This document shows positions 1-9,057 of a DNA stretch of 64,000 nucleotides, piece after piece. Numbering within the stretch: position 1 is the first letter of the stretch; each line of letters starts with the position of its first letter. Made by a program: the position numbers and the translations under genes. The notes under the pieces were generated by a model, which saw only the letters and a list, made by a program, of their open reading frames with translations, was not told the origin of the DNA and did not search any database. Source of the DNA: Pirellulaceae bacterium (GTDB lineage Bacteria > Planctomycetota > Planctomycetia > Pirellulales > Pirellulaceae); the NCBI GenBank assembly GCA_026004795.1, contig BPJV01000003.1, forward strand, positions 1 through 64,000, given 5' to 3'.

Positions 1-273
1 GCCGGCCTGATCGGATACTTTCCTACCTACACACTGGGAAATCTCTACGCCGCTCAGCTTTTCGCCCGTGCAACTACCGACTTAGGGGACCTGGACCACG
101 CCTGGCAGCGCGGAGAGTTCCAACCCTTGTTGCAGTGGCTGCGGGAACAGGTACACCAGTGGGGGGCGTGCCTGGATCCGCCTCAATTGATGGAACGTGC
201 GGTGGGTACGCCGTTGTCCGCTCAACCACTGGACGACTATCTTCGTACCAAACTTTTGCCCCTCTACGCATAA
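1..273 (+). CDS. M32 family metallocarboxypeptidase, C-terminal fragment
   Basis: Only the last 90 codons are present; the reading frame is open from base 1 and stops with TAA at 271-273. The fragment begins AGLIGYFPTYTLGNLYAAQL, a stretch typical of the C-terminal part of thermostable carboxypeptidase 1 (M32), a cytoplasmic zinc enzyme that trims single residues from peptide C-termini. The catalytic HEXXH motif lies upstream of the window and cannot be checked. A DUF423 gene starts 12 bases downstream, so the two may be co-transcribed. Confidence 0.8.
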   Translation, partial: AGLIGYFPTYTLGNLYAAQLFARATTDLGDLDHAWQRGEFQPLLQWLREQVHQWGACLDPPQLMERAVGTPLSAQPLDDYLRTKLLPLYA

Positions 274-285
274 GGATGATCAGGA

Positions 286-705
286 ATGCGTCCCCGTGGT
301 ATCTTGTTGCTGGCCGGTGTCCTCGGCGCCGTAGGGATGGCGCTGGCTGCCTTCAGCGCACATGGTCTGGAAAAATGGTTGCAGCAACGCGTTGTAGCGG
401 CCGATGAGATCTCCGTACGACTGGAACAATGCGACATCGCGGTTCGCTACCATATGTTGCACGTACTGGCACTCTTGGGGCTAGGAGTGGCATCCTCGGC
501 CGCTACTAGCCGGCTGCGCATCGTGGCGGCCACCTTATTCGTGTTGGGCATCTTGCTGTTTAGCGGCGGGTTGTACGCCATGGTATTCTTCGGTCGCGCG
601 GGACACTGGAGTATCGTTCCCAGTGGCGGGTTGAGCCTTATCGCCGGTTGGCTGTGCGTTGCCGCCATGGCATTCCCACGCGAAGGCGAGGACGACGATG
701 GGTGA
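286..705 (+). CDS. DUF423 family small integral membrane protein
   Basis: A 139-residue protein with four predicted membrane segments at about residues 6-27, 55-75, 85-107 and 113-133. The N-terminal pattern, GVLGAVGMALAAFSAHGL, is characteristic of the DUF423 (YgdD-like) family, whose biochemical role is not established. The end of the gene overlaps the start of the MobA gene by 8 bases (ATGGGTGA), which indicates translational coupling. Function is therefore not assigned beyond family and membrane location. Confidence 0.85.
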   Translation: MRPRGILLLAGVLGAVGMALAAFSAHGLEKWLQQRVVAADEISVRLEQCDIAVRYHMLHVLALLGLGVASSAATSRLRIVAATLFVLGILLFSGGLYAMVFFGRAGHWSIVPSGGLSLIAGWLCVAAMAFPREGEDDDG

Positions 706-1372
706 CGAGGATCGGTTGCCAGCTTACCTCCTGGCGGGAGGACGCAGTCGCCGGTTCGGCACCGATAAGGCACTGGTCGCCGTCGATGGCCGCCCGCAAC
801 TTCTGCAGTTGATCGACCAGTTGTCCCACGATGAAGCGGGGCGTCTGAGGCCAGTGCACATCGTCGCTGACGCGCCGGATCGCTATCAACAGCTAGGGCT
901 GGATTGCCTCGTCGACACCATTCCCGGCGGCGGACCGGTCGCCGGCCTGGCCACGGCGCTCGACCATCGCATCGAGCATTACGGCCCCGGCTGGTTGCTG
1001 CTAGTCCCTTGCGATCAACTCCTTTGGGATCCAACATGGGAAGCCGCCTTGAAATCGGGTCGCCGGCCAACCGTTGGCGGTGTCCTGTTCGGCGCCCAAC
1101 CGTCTCCCCACAACCCTCCTTCGCCGCATCGGATGAATGCCCCTCCCTCCGCATGGTCCGCCGATGCGAAGAAGTTCCATCCCTTGCCCGGGCTCTACCA
1201 TACCAGACTGCGTCCCACCGTTGCCGCACGGCTACACGCTTCATCGTGCGGTAGCCTCCAGTCCCTCGTGGACGATTCCTCGTGTGCCATCGTGCCAACA
1301 ACGACGCTGCCCGATCAACTATCGTTCAACAACCAGCAGGAACTCGCCGCTCTGCGCCACCGCCGCACCTGA
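698..1372 (+). CDS. mobA: Molybdenum cofactor guanylyltransferase (MobA-like)
   Basis: A 224-residue nucleotidyltransferase. The motif LAGGRSRRFGTDKALV near the N-terminus is the GTP-binding signature of MobA and related NTP transferases. MobA joins GMP to molybdopterin to form the dinucleotide cofactor used by molybdoenzymes such as nitrate or formate oxidoreductases. I chose the ATG at 698 rather than the upstream one at 659 because it overlaps the preceding stop codon and leaves the glycine-rich loop about 10 residues from the start, as usual in the family. The middle of the protein is less typical, so a related transferase cannot be excluded. No other molybdopterin gene is nearby. Confidence 0.75.
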   Translation: MGDEDRLPAYLLAGGRSRRFGTDKALVAVDGRPQLLQLIDQLSHDEAGRLRPVHIVADAPDRYQQLGLDCLVDTIPGGGPVAGLATALDHRIEHYGPGWLLLVPCDQLLWDPTWEAALKSGRRPTVGGVLFGAQPSPHNPPSPHRMNAPPSAWSADAKKFHPLPGLYHTRLRPTVAARLHASSCGSLQSLVDDSSCAIVPTTTLPDQLSFNNQQELAALRHRRT

Positions 1373-1565
1373 GTGGCCTACACCTGGGTTCGCAGGCCGG
1401 CGGGGCAGGTATTCGCCATCCGCCAGTGGAGATGCACCAATCCTCCGTGTGAAATATCGCTAGTATCGGCGGCCATGGGGGGACGCATTACTGGATTTCG
1501 CATCCTGATGGAGAATAGAATTTAGGTTTCGATCTCGCCGTATCCCACATTGTTGGAGCAGCGCC

Positions 1566-3218
1566 ATGCTTCTCTTGCTACCTCCCCTCCTCCTGGTAAC
1601 CGTCGTATTGCACGCCAGCGTAGCTGGCGGAGAATCCCTTGACCTGCACTTGCGGTATCAAAGCCCCGTGGCTCCCGGCACAGATCGGTTCCACACCCAG
1701 ACGCGAGAAGAACAATGGGCCGCGGAGCAGACGGCGGTCATCGTGTGCGACATGTGGGACTCGCATACCAGCGTCAATGCCGTGCGACGCGTGATCGAAC
1801 TGGCGCCCCACATCCACCGCTTTTGCACCGAGTTGCGGGAACGTGGAGTGACGATCATCCATGCGCCGAGCAGTTGCATGGCCGCCTACGAAGGGCATCC
1901 AGCTCGCCTCCGCGCGGTGCACACTCCTGCGGCAGACGCTTTCCCACCGCACATTGGCGCTTGGTGCGATCAGATCCCCGCCGAAGAGCGTGCCGCCTAT
2001 CCGCTCGATCAGTCCGATGGCGGGTGGGACGACGATCCCGAAGAGAGGAGCCGTTGGCATCAGCGTCTTCAGGCCGACGGCCGCGATCCTCGCGCGCCGT
2101 GGCAACGTCAAACTCCGCTGATTCCCATCGATGCGGATCGTGACTACATCAGTGATGACGGTCGGGAAATCTGGAGCATCCTCCACCACCGCGGCATCGA
2201 CAACGTCCTGTTGGTCGGCGTCCACACCAACATGTGCGTACTCGGGCGCCCTTTTGGACTGCGTCGCCTGGCCTCCAATGGCAAGAACGTCGCCCTGGTC
2301 CGCGACCTGACCGACACCATGTATGACCCGCGTGACTGGCCTTACTGCAGCCATTTCACCGGCACCGACCGGATCGTCGACCACATCGAACGGCATGTGT
2401 GCCCGACCATCACCAGCAATCAGGTCCTTGGAGGTTCTCCCTTTCGCTTTCGGGACGATCGGCGCCTGCACCTGGTCATGCTCATCGCTGAAGACGAATA
2501 TGGCACCGAAGAAACGCTGCCCGACTTCGCTGCCCGGCATCTGGGGCAGCATTTTCGTGTCACAACGCTGTACGGCAGCCAGCAGGAACGGCACCGGATC
2601 GTGGGTAGCCAAGCGATCGATGAAGCAGACGTGTTGCTGATCAGCATCCGGCGTCGCGCCCTACCTGAAGAGGACTTGGAACGCATCCGGCGGTTCGTAG
2701 CTGCCGGCAAACCGATGATCGGCATCCGCACCGCCAGCCATGCCTTTTCGCTGCGTGGGCAAGAGCCTCCGCCCGGCCATGCGGTCTGGGAGACCTTTGA
2801 TCCGGATGTCTGGGGCGGCCACTACGCTGGACACCATGCCAACGACCTGACTTGCCGCGTGGTGCCGGGAGAGGGGGACGCGCTGGAGCATCCAATCGTT
2901 AAGGCGGCCCAGGTGGCAGGCTTTCCCGCGGGCGGGTCGCTGTATCGTGTCAGCCCGCTGGAACCAGGCGCCGGCGTGCTTGCGTGGGGGATGGCCGCCG
3001 GGGTTGACCCCCAGCCGGTAGCCTGGACCTTCGTCCGCCGCGATGGGGGACGAAGCTTTTACACCTCCCTGGGTCACCCGCGTGATTTCGACACCGCGGA
3101 ATTCCCGGCCCTGTTGGCCGCGGCCATCCATTGGACGGCAGGCCTGCCACTGCCTACCGCCGAGGAAGTGGCGGCCCAACATGCTCGCTACGCCAGTGGG
3201 AGGGGCAGGCAGCGGTGA
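1566..3218 (+). CDS. Secreted isochorismatase-like / ThuA-like two-domain protein
   Basis: A 550-residue protein with a signal peptide (about residues 1-22). Residues about 50-285 form an isochorismatase-type cysteine hydrolase domain: Asp62 in VIVCDMWDSH and Cys224 in GVHTNMCVLG are the expected catalytic Asp and Cys. The usual catalytic Lys between them is not evident, since the matching segment reads RDYISDDGREIW. Residues about 300-535 resemble ThuA-like domains (glutamine-amidotransferase-like fold), with the GHYAGHHAND and YTSLGHPRDF segments. The substrate is unknown. The export signal suggests action on an extracellular or periplasmic amide or sugar. It stands alone, about 190 bases after mobA. 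Confidence 0.75.
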   Translation: MLLLLPPLLLVTVVLHASVAGGESLDLHLRYQSPVAPGTDRFHTQTREEQWAAEQTAVIVCDMWDSHTSVNAVRRVIELAPHIHRFCTELRERGVTIIHAPSSCMAAYEGHPARLRAVHTPAADAFPPHIGAWCDQIPAEERAAYPLDQSDGGWDDDPEERSRWHQRLQADGRDPRAPWQRQTPLIPIDADRDYISDDGREIWSILHHRGIDNVLLVGVHTNMCVLGRPFGLRRLASNGKNVALVRDLTDTMYDPRDWPYCSHFTGTDRIVDHIERHVCPTITSNQVLGGSPFRFRDDRRLHLVMLIAEDEYGTEETLPDFAARHLGQHFRVTTLYGSQQERHRIVGSQAIDEADVLLISIRRRALPEEDLERIRRFVAAGKPMIGIRTASHAFSLRGQEPPPGHAVWETFDPDVWGGHYAGHHANDLTCRVVPGEGDALEHPIVKAAQVAGFPAGGSLYRVSPLEPGAGVLAWGMAAGVDPQPVAWTFVRRDGGRSFYTSLGHPRDFDTAEFPALLAAAIHWTAGLPLPTAEEVAAQHARYASGRGRQR

Positions 3219-3221
3219 CCG

Positions 3222-3255
3222 CCGCACCGCGTCTGCGGCCGTAGGTTTTCTCCGC
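3222..3255 (+). terminator. Possible weak terminator after the isochorismatase/ThuA gene
   Basis: A short hairpin (CCGCA paired with TGCGG) lies just after the stop codon, followed by GTAGGTTTTC. The stem is only 5 base pairs and the T-tract is short, so the call is tentative. Confidence 0.3.
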
Positions 3256-3274
3256 TCGATTTCTTCCCCGCTGC

Positions 3275-3303
3275 TTGACAGCCCCGGCCATTGCTCGTAA
3301 ACT
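3275..3303 (+). promoter_or_regulatory. Sigma70-type promoter of the DUF1559 gene set
   Basis: A perfect -35 box TTGACA (3275-3280) is followed after 17 bases by TAAACT (3298-3303), a good -10 box. Transcription would start near 3310, about 155 bases before the DUF1559 start codon. Confidence 0.65.
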
Positions 3304-3312
3304 TCACCAAGC

Positions 3313-3335
3313 AATTGAGATTGATTCTCAATATT
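3313..3335 (+). promoter_or_regulatory. Fur-like operator palindrome
   Basis: The segment contains TGAGATT-G-ATTCTCA (3316-3330), a 7-1-7 inverted repeat with one mismatch between arms. It resembles the Fur-family consensus TGATAAT-N-ATTATCA. It sits just after the predicted transcription start, a usual place for a repressor site. It could serve Fur, Zur or another metalloregulator. Confidence 0.45.
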
Positions 3336-3463
3336 TGGCGAGCTCCCCCGCAGCCAGCGACCTCCGCCAGCCACGTCGCTCGCCCCAAGTTGTTCCCGGC
3401 ATGGCCATTGGCGGCCTGCCCCCTTTCTTGACGTGGTTTTTACCCTACTTAGGAGGTCGCACT

Positions 3464-4426
3464 ATGCATATTGCGTTGACTAATGACGCTCCGTCGAAGT
3501 CCTTCAGGCACGGCGCCCGTCTTGGTTTCACCCTGGTCGAACTGTTGGTGGTCATCGCCATCATCGGTATCCTGGTCGGATTGCTACTGCCCGCCGTCCA
3601 GGCAGCACGAGAGGCCGCCCGCAAGCTCCAATGCCAGAATCACTTGAAGCAAATCGGGCTGGCCATCCACAATTACGAAAGCACCTACCGCGCGCTGCCC
3701 ACGATCGATGCTGGCGGCGGAAGCTACTCGTCCCTCAGCGGCAACAGCTTCTTCGTGTCGATCTTGGGAATGATCGAACAGGCCAGTGCCTTCAACCTCT
3801 ACGATTTCTCCCGGGGCAACAGCGATCCGGTCAATCAGCAGGTTGTGGCGCAGCGGCTTCCGTTCTACCTCTGCCCATCCGGAACGTTTCCCCGCCAGGT
3901 CCCCAGTTGTGACGCAGATAACGGGCGTGCCCCCGGAAGCTACGCAGGCTGCATCGGCAGTTTGGATTTCAACCAGTACTGGTCGTTTTATGGCCTCCCT
4001 CGGCCCCAGCTCAACGGCGCGCTGGTCTACACCGACAGTCAACCCGGACGGACCCGTCTGCGGGATATTCTCGACGGGACCAGTAACACTTTGATGGTCG
4101 GGGAGACTGCCTACAATTTGCCGGATTACAAGTTCCGCAGCGGCAACTGCGCGGGGCAATCGCGTTACTCGTTCACTTACTGGTCCAATCCCTACCCCGG
4201 ATCTACCGGTTGCACGACGCAGTACGCCTTCAATCCCAAGGATCGTGCCGATGACGGCATCTTCGATTCGAACTGGGTCCGCTCGTTCCGCAGTGACCAC
4301 GTGGGCGGAGTGCAATTCAACTTCGTGGACGGATCGGTGCACTTCCTGTCCGAGAACATCGACGCCGGAGTCCTGGACGCGATGGCAACGCGGGCGGGCG
4401 GTGAAGTCGTCACCCTGGAACTGTGA
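3464..4426 (+). CDS. DUF1559 pseudopilin-like protein
   Basis: A 320-residue protein with a type IV pilin/pseudopilin N-terminus: the prepilin peptidase site is at Gly21 in LGFTLVELLVVIAIIGIL, with the conserved Glu at mature position 5, followed by a long hydrophobic helix. The rest is the DUF1559 domain, which is greatly expanded in planctomycetes; VGGVQFNFVDGSVHFL near the C-terminus is typical. The start at 3464 is supported by AGGAGGT at 3451-3457; a longer in-frame reading from 3275 would begin inside the -35 box. A small lipoprotein gene follows 13 bases later. Exact role is unknown; a surface or secretion-system component is likely. Confidence 0.88.
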   Translation: MHIALTNDAPSKSFRHGARLGFTLVELLVVIAIIGILVGLLLPAVQAAREAARKLQCQNHLKQIGLAIHNYESTYRALPTIDAGGGSYSSLSGNSFFVSILGMIEQASAFNLYDFSRGNSDPVNQQVVAQRLPFYLCPSGTFPRQVPSCDADNGRAPGSYAGCIGSLDFNQYWSFYGLPRPQLNGALVYTDSQPGRTRLRDILDGTSNTLMVGETAYNLPDYKFRSGNCAGQSRYSFTYWSNPYPGSTGCTTQYAFNPKDRADDGIFDSNWVRSFRSDHVGGVQFNFVDGSVHFLSENIDAGVLDAMATRAGGEVVTLEL

Positions 4427-4439
4427 CAGGAGTTCACCG

Positions 4440-4916
4440 ATGCGTCGTTATCCTGGTGCCCTGGCACTCGATTCCTGGGCGGGCGCGCTGTTGCTGGCTT
4501 CCACCCTGTTGCTCGGCTGCGGTGAGACGGACCCGCTGGGTGAACGAGTCGAGGTTGAAGGCGTGGTTACCGTCGATGGCGCCCCTTTGCCACGAGGATC
4601 GCTGATCCTGGTTCCGCTGGGGGACACGCCCGGTCCGAAGCTGACGGTACCGATCACCGACGGCAATTTTCGGGCCACAGGACGATACGCACCAGTAGCC
4701 GGTGAGTACCGCGTGGAGATCACTGCGGCACCGCCGGAAGAATTCCCCATGGATGATGAAGAGGCCTTTGAGCGGTTGCGCGCCGCCAACCAACGGCGCA
4801 TCGCGGCAATCCGCATCCCGCCACGGTATAACACCCGTAGCGAATTGACCGCCACCGTCCCGCCTCAAGGCCCAGTCACTTGGACATTCGAATTGTCGAC
4901 CAAGACGCGACGGTGA
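4440..4916 (+). CDS. Small lipoprotein with carboxypeptidase-regulatory-like beta domain
   Basis: A 158-residue protein with a hydrophobic leader ending in a lipobox, LLLGC, with the lipidated Cys at residue 27. Residues about 35-110 (VEGVVTVDGAPLPRGSLILV onward) look like the beta-sandwich domain often annotated as carboxypeptidase regulatory-like, which is common in planctomycete lipoproteins encoded next to DUF1559 genes. It is probably anchored in a membrane with the domain facing outward. It lies 13 bases after the DUF1559 gene and probably shares its promoter. No enzymatic motif is visible. Confidence 0.75.
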   Translation: MRRYPGALALDSWAGALLLASTLLLGCGETDPLGERVEVEGVVTVDGAPLPRGSLILVPLGDTPGPKLTVPITDGNFRATGRYAPVAGEYRVEITAAPPEEFPMDDEEAFERLRAANQRRIAAIRIPPRYNTRSELTATVPPQGPVTWTFELSTKTRR

Positions 4917-5024
4917 CCCGTAGGCGGCCACCTCTGACCTGCGGCATGGCGATCGCCCCCTGATCGGCAGCCGTGTACTACCACTGTTACCAACTCTCCA
5001 TCGCATCGAAAAGGATCCCAGATT

Positions 5025-6680
5025 ATGCAACGCTTTGCATTCCTGCTCTCCCTCATCCTAGTAGGGAGTTTGACCAGCATGGCCCAAGCCCACTTTTTTT
5101 GGATCGTCGTCGACCAGTCGGCCCCCACACCGGTGGCCAAAGTCTACTTTGGTGAGGTGGCCGAACCCGAATCGGCCGACTTGCTCGAACCGATCGGGGA
5201 GCTGCTCCTGGAGTACCCCGCCGAGCGTGGGGATCAATGGCGATCGGCCACCGCCAAGCTCGACCACGATGAGGCGGCACTGATCGCCTCGTTGCCTGCC
5301 GACTACGGGGCGGCTCCAGTGGTGCTGCACCATGACTACGGGGTGATCACCCGCGGGGACCAACCGTTCCTGTTGCGGTACTATGCCAAAGCGTACCCCT
5401 TCCCGCTGCCTGGCACCTGGAGAAGCGTGTCCGATCCCCAGCGATTGCCATTGGAAATCACGCCGGAATTGGAAGGTACCTCCATTCGCTTGCAGGTTCG
5501 ATGGCAAGGAAAGCCCGCAGCGGGGGCAGAGGTCACGATTGACGGTCCACAGTTGTCCGATTCCGTGAAGGGAAACACCGACCAGCAGGGGGTGTGCACC
5601 ATTCAGCTACCTGCTTCCGGAACCTACTCGATTCGCGCCCGGGTGATCGAAGAACAGGCCGGCGAACACCACGGGCAGGCTTACTCGCAAGTGCGGCACT
5701 ACAGCACGCTGACGTTGCCCTACGCCCCACCGCGCCTGCAGCCAGCCGCCCACTCTTGGCCCGATCTTCCTCGCGGCATCACCAGTTTTGGAGGAGCCAT
5801 CGTCGGCGACTCGGTGTATGTCTACGGCGGGCACTACGGCCGTGCTCACCACTACTCGCGCGACGGCCAGTCGGAAGAACTGCTGCGACTCGATCTGGCG
5901 CACAGTAAAGCTTGGGAGCGCGTGGCAACTGGCCCCCGACTGACCGGTACCAGCCTGGTAGCCTGGAACGACGGTTTGATTCGCGTTGGCGGCTTCTCCG
6001 CACTGAACATCGATGACGAAGAAGAACAATTGGTTTCACGATCCGAGGTCGCCCGCTTCGATCTGCAATCCAACACCTGGCAGCCACTTCCGCCTCTGCC
6101 CGAGGGTCGCTCGTCCCATGACGCAGCGGTACTGGGAGGCAACCTGTATGTCGTGGGAGGGTGGGAAATGGTCCCCGGCGAGGAGACGCGATGGCACAAC
6201 ACGGCTTGGCAACTCGACCTAGAGAATGTCGACGCTGGCTGGCAACCACTGCCTGCCCCTCCTTTTCAAAGGCGTGCTCTGGCAGCAGCCGCATTCGACG
6301 GTCGCCTGTACGTCATCGGCGGTATGCGGCCAGAGGGAGGGCCGACGACGGAAGTCGCCGTTTTCGATCCACAAACACAGGCATGGAGCGCCGGCGCCAA
6401 GATCCTGGGCGGGGCCATGGATGGCTTTGGTTGCTCTGCTTTTGCCGTCGGTGATACGCTCTACGTGACCACGATGTCGGGCTCCATTCAAGCGTTGACC
6501 AAGCAAGCGGAAGGGCCCTCGCAATGGCAATATGTCGGGCAATTGGAGCACCCACGCTTTTTCCATCGCCTGCTACCGTGGCGCGATAGTGAGCTGGTGG
6601 TCGTCGGTGGCGCTCACATGGAGGTCGGCAAGATCACGCAACTCGAGCGTCTACCACTGACCTCCAACTCTTCGCAGTGA
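5025..6680 (+). CDS. Secreted DUF4198-like / kelch-repeat protein
   Basis: A 551-residue protein with a signal peptide (cut near AQA-HFFW, residue 22-23). Residues about 22-230 resemble the DUF4198 family, exported proteins sometimes linked to metal uptake, with the typical mature N-terminus AHFFWIVVD. Residues about 250-545 contain roughly six kelch repeats forming a beta-propeller, seen as recurring hydrophobic-GG units such as DSVYVYGG, NLYVVGGW, RLYVIGGM and ELVVVGGA. It follows the lipoprotein after 108 bases. A metal-related role is an inference from the DUF4198 domain and the Fur-like site upstream of the set. Confidence 0.72.
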   Translation: MQRFAFLLSLILVGSLTSMAQAHFFWIVVDQSAPTPVAKVYFGEVAEPESADLLEPIGELLLEYPAERGDQWRSATAKLDHDEAALIASLPADYGAAPVVLHHDYGVITRGDQPFLLRYYAKAYPFPLPGTWRSVSDPQRLPLEITPELEGTSIRLQVRWQGKPAAGAEVTIDGPQLSDSVKGNTDQQGVCTIQLPASGTYSIRARVIEEQAGEHHGQAYSQVRHYSTLTLPYAPPRLQPAAHSWPDLPRGITSFGGAIVGDSVYVYGGHYGRAHHYSRDGQSEELLRLDLAHSKAWERVATGPRLTGTSLVAWNDGLIRVGGFSALNIDDEEEQLVSRSEVARFDLQSNTWQPLPPLPEGRSSHDAAVLGGNLYVVGGWEMVPGEETRWHNTAWQLDLENVDAGWQPLPAPPFQRRALAAAAFDGRLYVIGGMRPEGGPTTEVAVFDPQTQAWSAGAKILGGAMDGFGCSAFAVGDTLYVTTMSGSIQALTKQAEGPSQWQYVGQLEHPRFFHRLLPWRDSELVVVGGAHMEVGKITQLERLPLTSNSSQ

Positions 6681-6842
6681 CCTGCTGACATCGACATCTG
6701 CGGGACCGCGCCGCCTACTACGCACTAGCGGCGGCCGGTTGCCGCGCGCCCCTTGCTCGCTGAGCTCCCCTGAGACCAAAGGGCAGGGGGCGCGACGTGG
6801 CGGCAAGACGCCGGCGCGGGTAGGGTGCGCAGCAACAGCGGT

Positions 6843-7691
6843 CTATTGCTCGGCCGGCAGGCGGAGATGCGTAAACGCTTCGACCTGGGCGGTCAAGGCA
6901 CGTTCGGTGGGAAGCCGTTCCATGGAGCTGGCTCCGTAGAAGCCATCCAAGGCGGGAATGCGATCGAGGATGTACTGCGCGTCGTCCGGCATGGCAATAG
7001 GCCCCCCATGGCAAAGCACGAGGACGTCATTTCTTACTGACCGAGCGGCTTCGATTATCGCGGCGATGCGAGGGATACATTCGTCCAGGGTGAGAGCAGT
7101 GCGTGCCCCGATCGAACCGCTGGTGGTCAGCCCCATATGAGCCACGATGATATCGGCACCGGCTCGCGTCAAGGCTGCGGCCTGCTGCGGATCGAAAGCG
7201 TAGGGAGTGGTCAACAGTCCCAGATCATGGGCGGCGGCGATCAATTCGATTTCCTTATCGAACCCCATCCCGGTCTCTTCCAAGTTGGCTCGGAAAACAC
7301 CATCAATCAATCCCACCGTAGGAAAATTTTGGATGCCAGCGACCCCCAACTCGATCAACTGCTTCAGGAAGTGATCGCGGAGCAGAAAGGGATCGGTCCC
7401 GCATACACCGGCGAGCACCGGAGTCCGCTCGACAGCGGTAAGCACCTCACGTGCCATCTCGACAACGATCTCGTTGGCATTGCCGTAGGGCAGCAAACCG
7501 GCCAATGAACCGCGACCGGCCATGCGGAATCGTCCGGAGTTGTAGATGATGATCAGATCGATGCCGCCAGCTTCCTCGCATTTGGCACTGATGCCCGTTC
7601 CCGCACCTCCGCCGATGATCGGCTTGCCAGCTGCGCGTTTAGCCCACAGGCGTTCCAAAATCGCTTCCCGTGACTGGGTCATCGTTCGCAC
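6843..7691 (-). CDS. Phosphoenolpyruvate hydrolase-like TIM-barrel protein
   Basis: A 282-residue cytoplasmic protein of the PEP hydrolase-like family (TIM barrel, PEP mutase-like). Signatures are [21 protein letters not shown] at the N-terminus (first strand and loop) and [15 protein letters not shown]-like residues in the middle ([18 protein letters not shown]). Members correspond to the C-terminal half of plant Tm-1. A UPF0261 protein matching the N-terminal half is encoded 69 bases upstream, so the two probably act together. The reaction is not known. The true start may be the second Met (MTQSREAIL), three codons later. Confidence 0.82.
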   Translation of the reverse strand: MRTMTQSREAILERLWAKRAAGKPIIGGGAGTGISAKCEEAGGIDLIIIYNSGRFRMAGRGSLAGLLPYGNANEIVVEMAREVLTAVERTPVLAGVCGTDPFLLRDHFLKQLIELGVAGIQNFPTVGLIDGVFRANLEETGMGFDKEIELIAAAHDLGLLTTPYAFDPQQAAALTRAGADIIVAHMGLTTSGSIGARTALTLDECIPRIAAIIEAARSVRNDVLVLCHGGPIAMPDDAQYILDRIPALDGFYGASSMERLPTERALTAQVEAFTHLRLPAEQ

Positions 7692-7760
7692 ATTCCCCTG
7701 TAGTTTGAATCAACAGTCCAAGATCCATCGCCGCCCGTGCCGTCTGCTCCTACGGTAGCC

Positions 7761-8993
7761 TCACCGCACCGGCCACAGCCCCTGGTGGCGGCACGCCGAT
7801 TCGAAGGCTTCAGCCAGGGCGTCCGCGAACTGGGGATCGTTGATATGATACGGCAATCGACGAATCGCTCCGGTCGTCACCTGGGACAATCGCCGCTCCA
7901 GTTCGTCGAACAAAACGGCATCGACCTGGGGATCGTAGAAGGGCTGACCAGGTGCATCAAGTGCCGAGACGCCATGTTCGGGGATAAGCAATGTCCATGG
8001 GTTCTTGGCTGCCGCCAGTTTATCAGCGATCCATGCGGCAATCCGTCGATTCTCCTCGGCGTTGGTGCGCATCAAGGTGATCTGCGGATTATGTTGGTGG
8101 AGTAGCCGGTGGCGGTATTGGGCCGGCACGGTGTCCAGTGGACCGAAGTTGACCATGTCGACCGCTCCGAGGCTCAGCACCAACGGAATCCCGGCCCGCA
8201 CCAACCGATCGAATCGGTGTGGCCCGGCGGGCATGATCCCCCCAGCGATCTGGTCGGCTACTTCGGTAGTGGTAATATCCAAAACCCCACCGATCATACC
8301 CGAGGCCACCAGTTGCTCCATCGCACGGCCACCGGCACCGGTGGCGTGGAAGACGAGGCAATCCCATCCTGCCGCTTCCAAGCGGTGTCGTACTCGAGTG
8401 ACACACGGCGTGGTGACGCCGAACATGGTCATCCCCACGGCAGGCGGCAAATCCGCCTCGCCGGACCAGTCGCCCTGTCGCACCATGCCGGCCATGGCGG
8501 CTGCCGCGTTGGCGAGTATGGGCCGGGAAACGCGATTGAGCCCGGCCACATCGACCACTGAATAGAGCATCAAGATGTCGCTATGGCCGACAAAGGGCGC
8601 GGTATTGCCACTGGCGACCGTAGAGACCATCACCTTCGGAAGCCCGATTGGCAGTTCGCGCAACGCCGTGCAGATGAGGGAGGTCCCCCCGCTGCCGCCG
8701 ATGCCGATCACCCCCGCGATTTGCCCCTGCCGAGCCGCCTCGCTGAGAAACCGCGCGAGCCGTTGCCCCATGACGGCGATGGCCCGACCACGGTCCGCGT
8801 CCGCTGGCATCGCTTGCTCACCGAGCACGGTTTGCCGCGAAACGTCTGGGGGGACTTGGGGCGGGCCACCGGTGCCCACATCCACCGTGGTTACCGCCAC
8901 GCCGAGCTGCCGCAGCCGGTCAGCCACGAACTGCAATTCCTGCCCCTTGGTATCCATGGTGGCCACGGCATATACCATCGGTCGGTCGGACAT
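7761..8993 (-). CDS. UPF0261 / Tm-1-like ATP-binding domain protein
   Basis: A 410-residue protein, the usual length for UPF0261. The N-terminus MVYAVATMDTKGQELQFVAD is characteristic, as are GIGGSGGTSLICTALRELP and VFHATGAGGRAMEQL, which line the nucleotide site in the Tm-1 N-terminal domain. In plants this domain is fused to a PEP hydrolase-like barrel; here the barrel is the next gene. Xylose isomerase lies 64 bases upstream. Function in bacteria is unknown; a carbohydrate or small-acid metabolic role is inferred from the neighbours. Confidence 0.85.
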   Translation of the reverse strand: MSDRPMVYAVATMDTKGQELQFVADRLRQLGVAVTTVDVGTGGPPQVPPDVSRQTVLGEQAMPADADRGRAIAVMGQRLARFLSEAARQGQIAGVIGIGGSGGTSLICTALRELPIGLPKVMVSTVASGNTAPFVGHSDILMLYSVVDVAGLNRVSRPILANAAAAMAGMVRQGDWSGEADLPPAVGMTMFGVTTPCVTRVRHRLEAAGWDCLVFHATGAGGRAMEQLVASGMIGGVLDITTTEVADQIAGGIMPAGPHRFDRLVRAGIPLVLSLGAVDMVNFGPLDTVPAQYRHRLLHQHNPQITLMRTNAEENRRIAAWIADKLAAAKNPWTLLIPEHGVSALDAPGQPFYDPQVDAVLFDELERRLSQVTTGAIRRLPYHINDPQFADALAEAFESACRHQGLWPVR

Positions 8994-9057
8994 GCCATTG
9001 CTCCCTGTGAGGCGCGTTCCGGTTCAACCATTGGATGACGCGAACCGCGGTAGCAGC

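Noticed and set aside
1578-2612. 344-codon open frame on the minus strand
   Set aside because: It lies opposite the isochorismatase/ThuA gene and shows no family features; a shadow frame of a GC-rich gene.
3275-3463. Upstream in-frame start for the DUF1559 protein
   Set aside because: The TTG start is the -35 box itself, and AGGAGGT lies correctly before ATG 3464.
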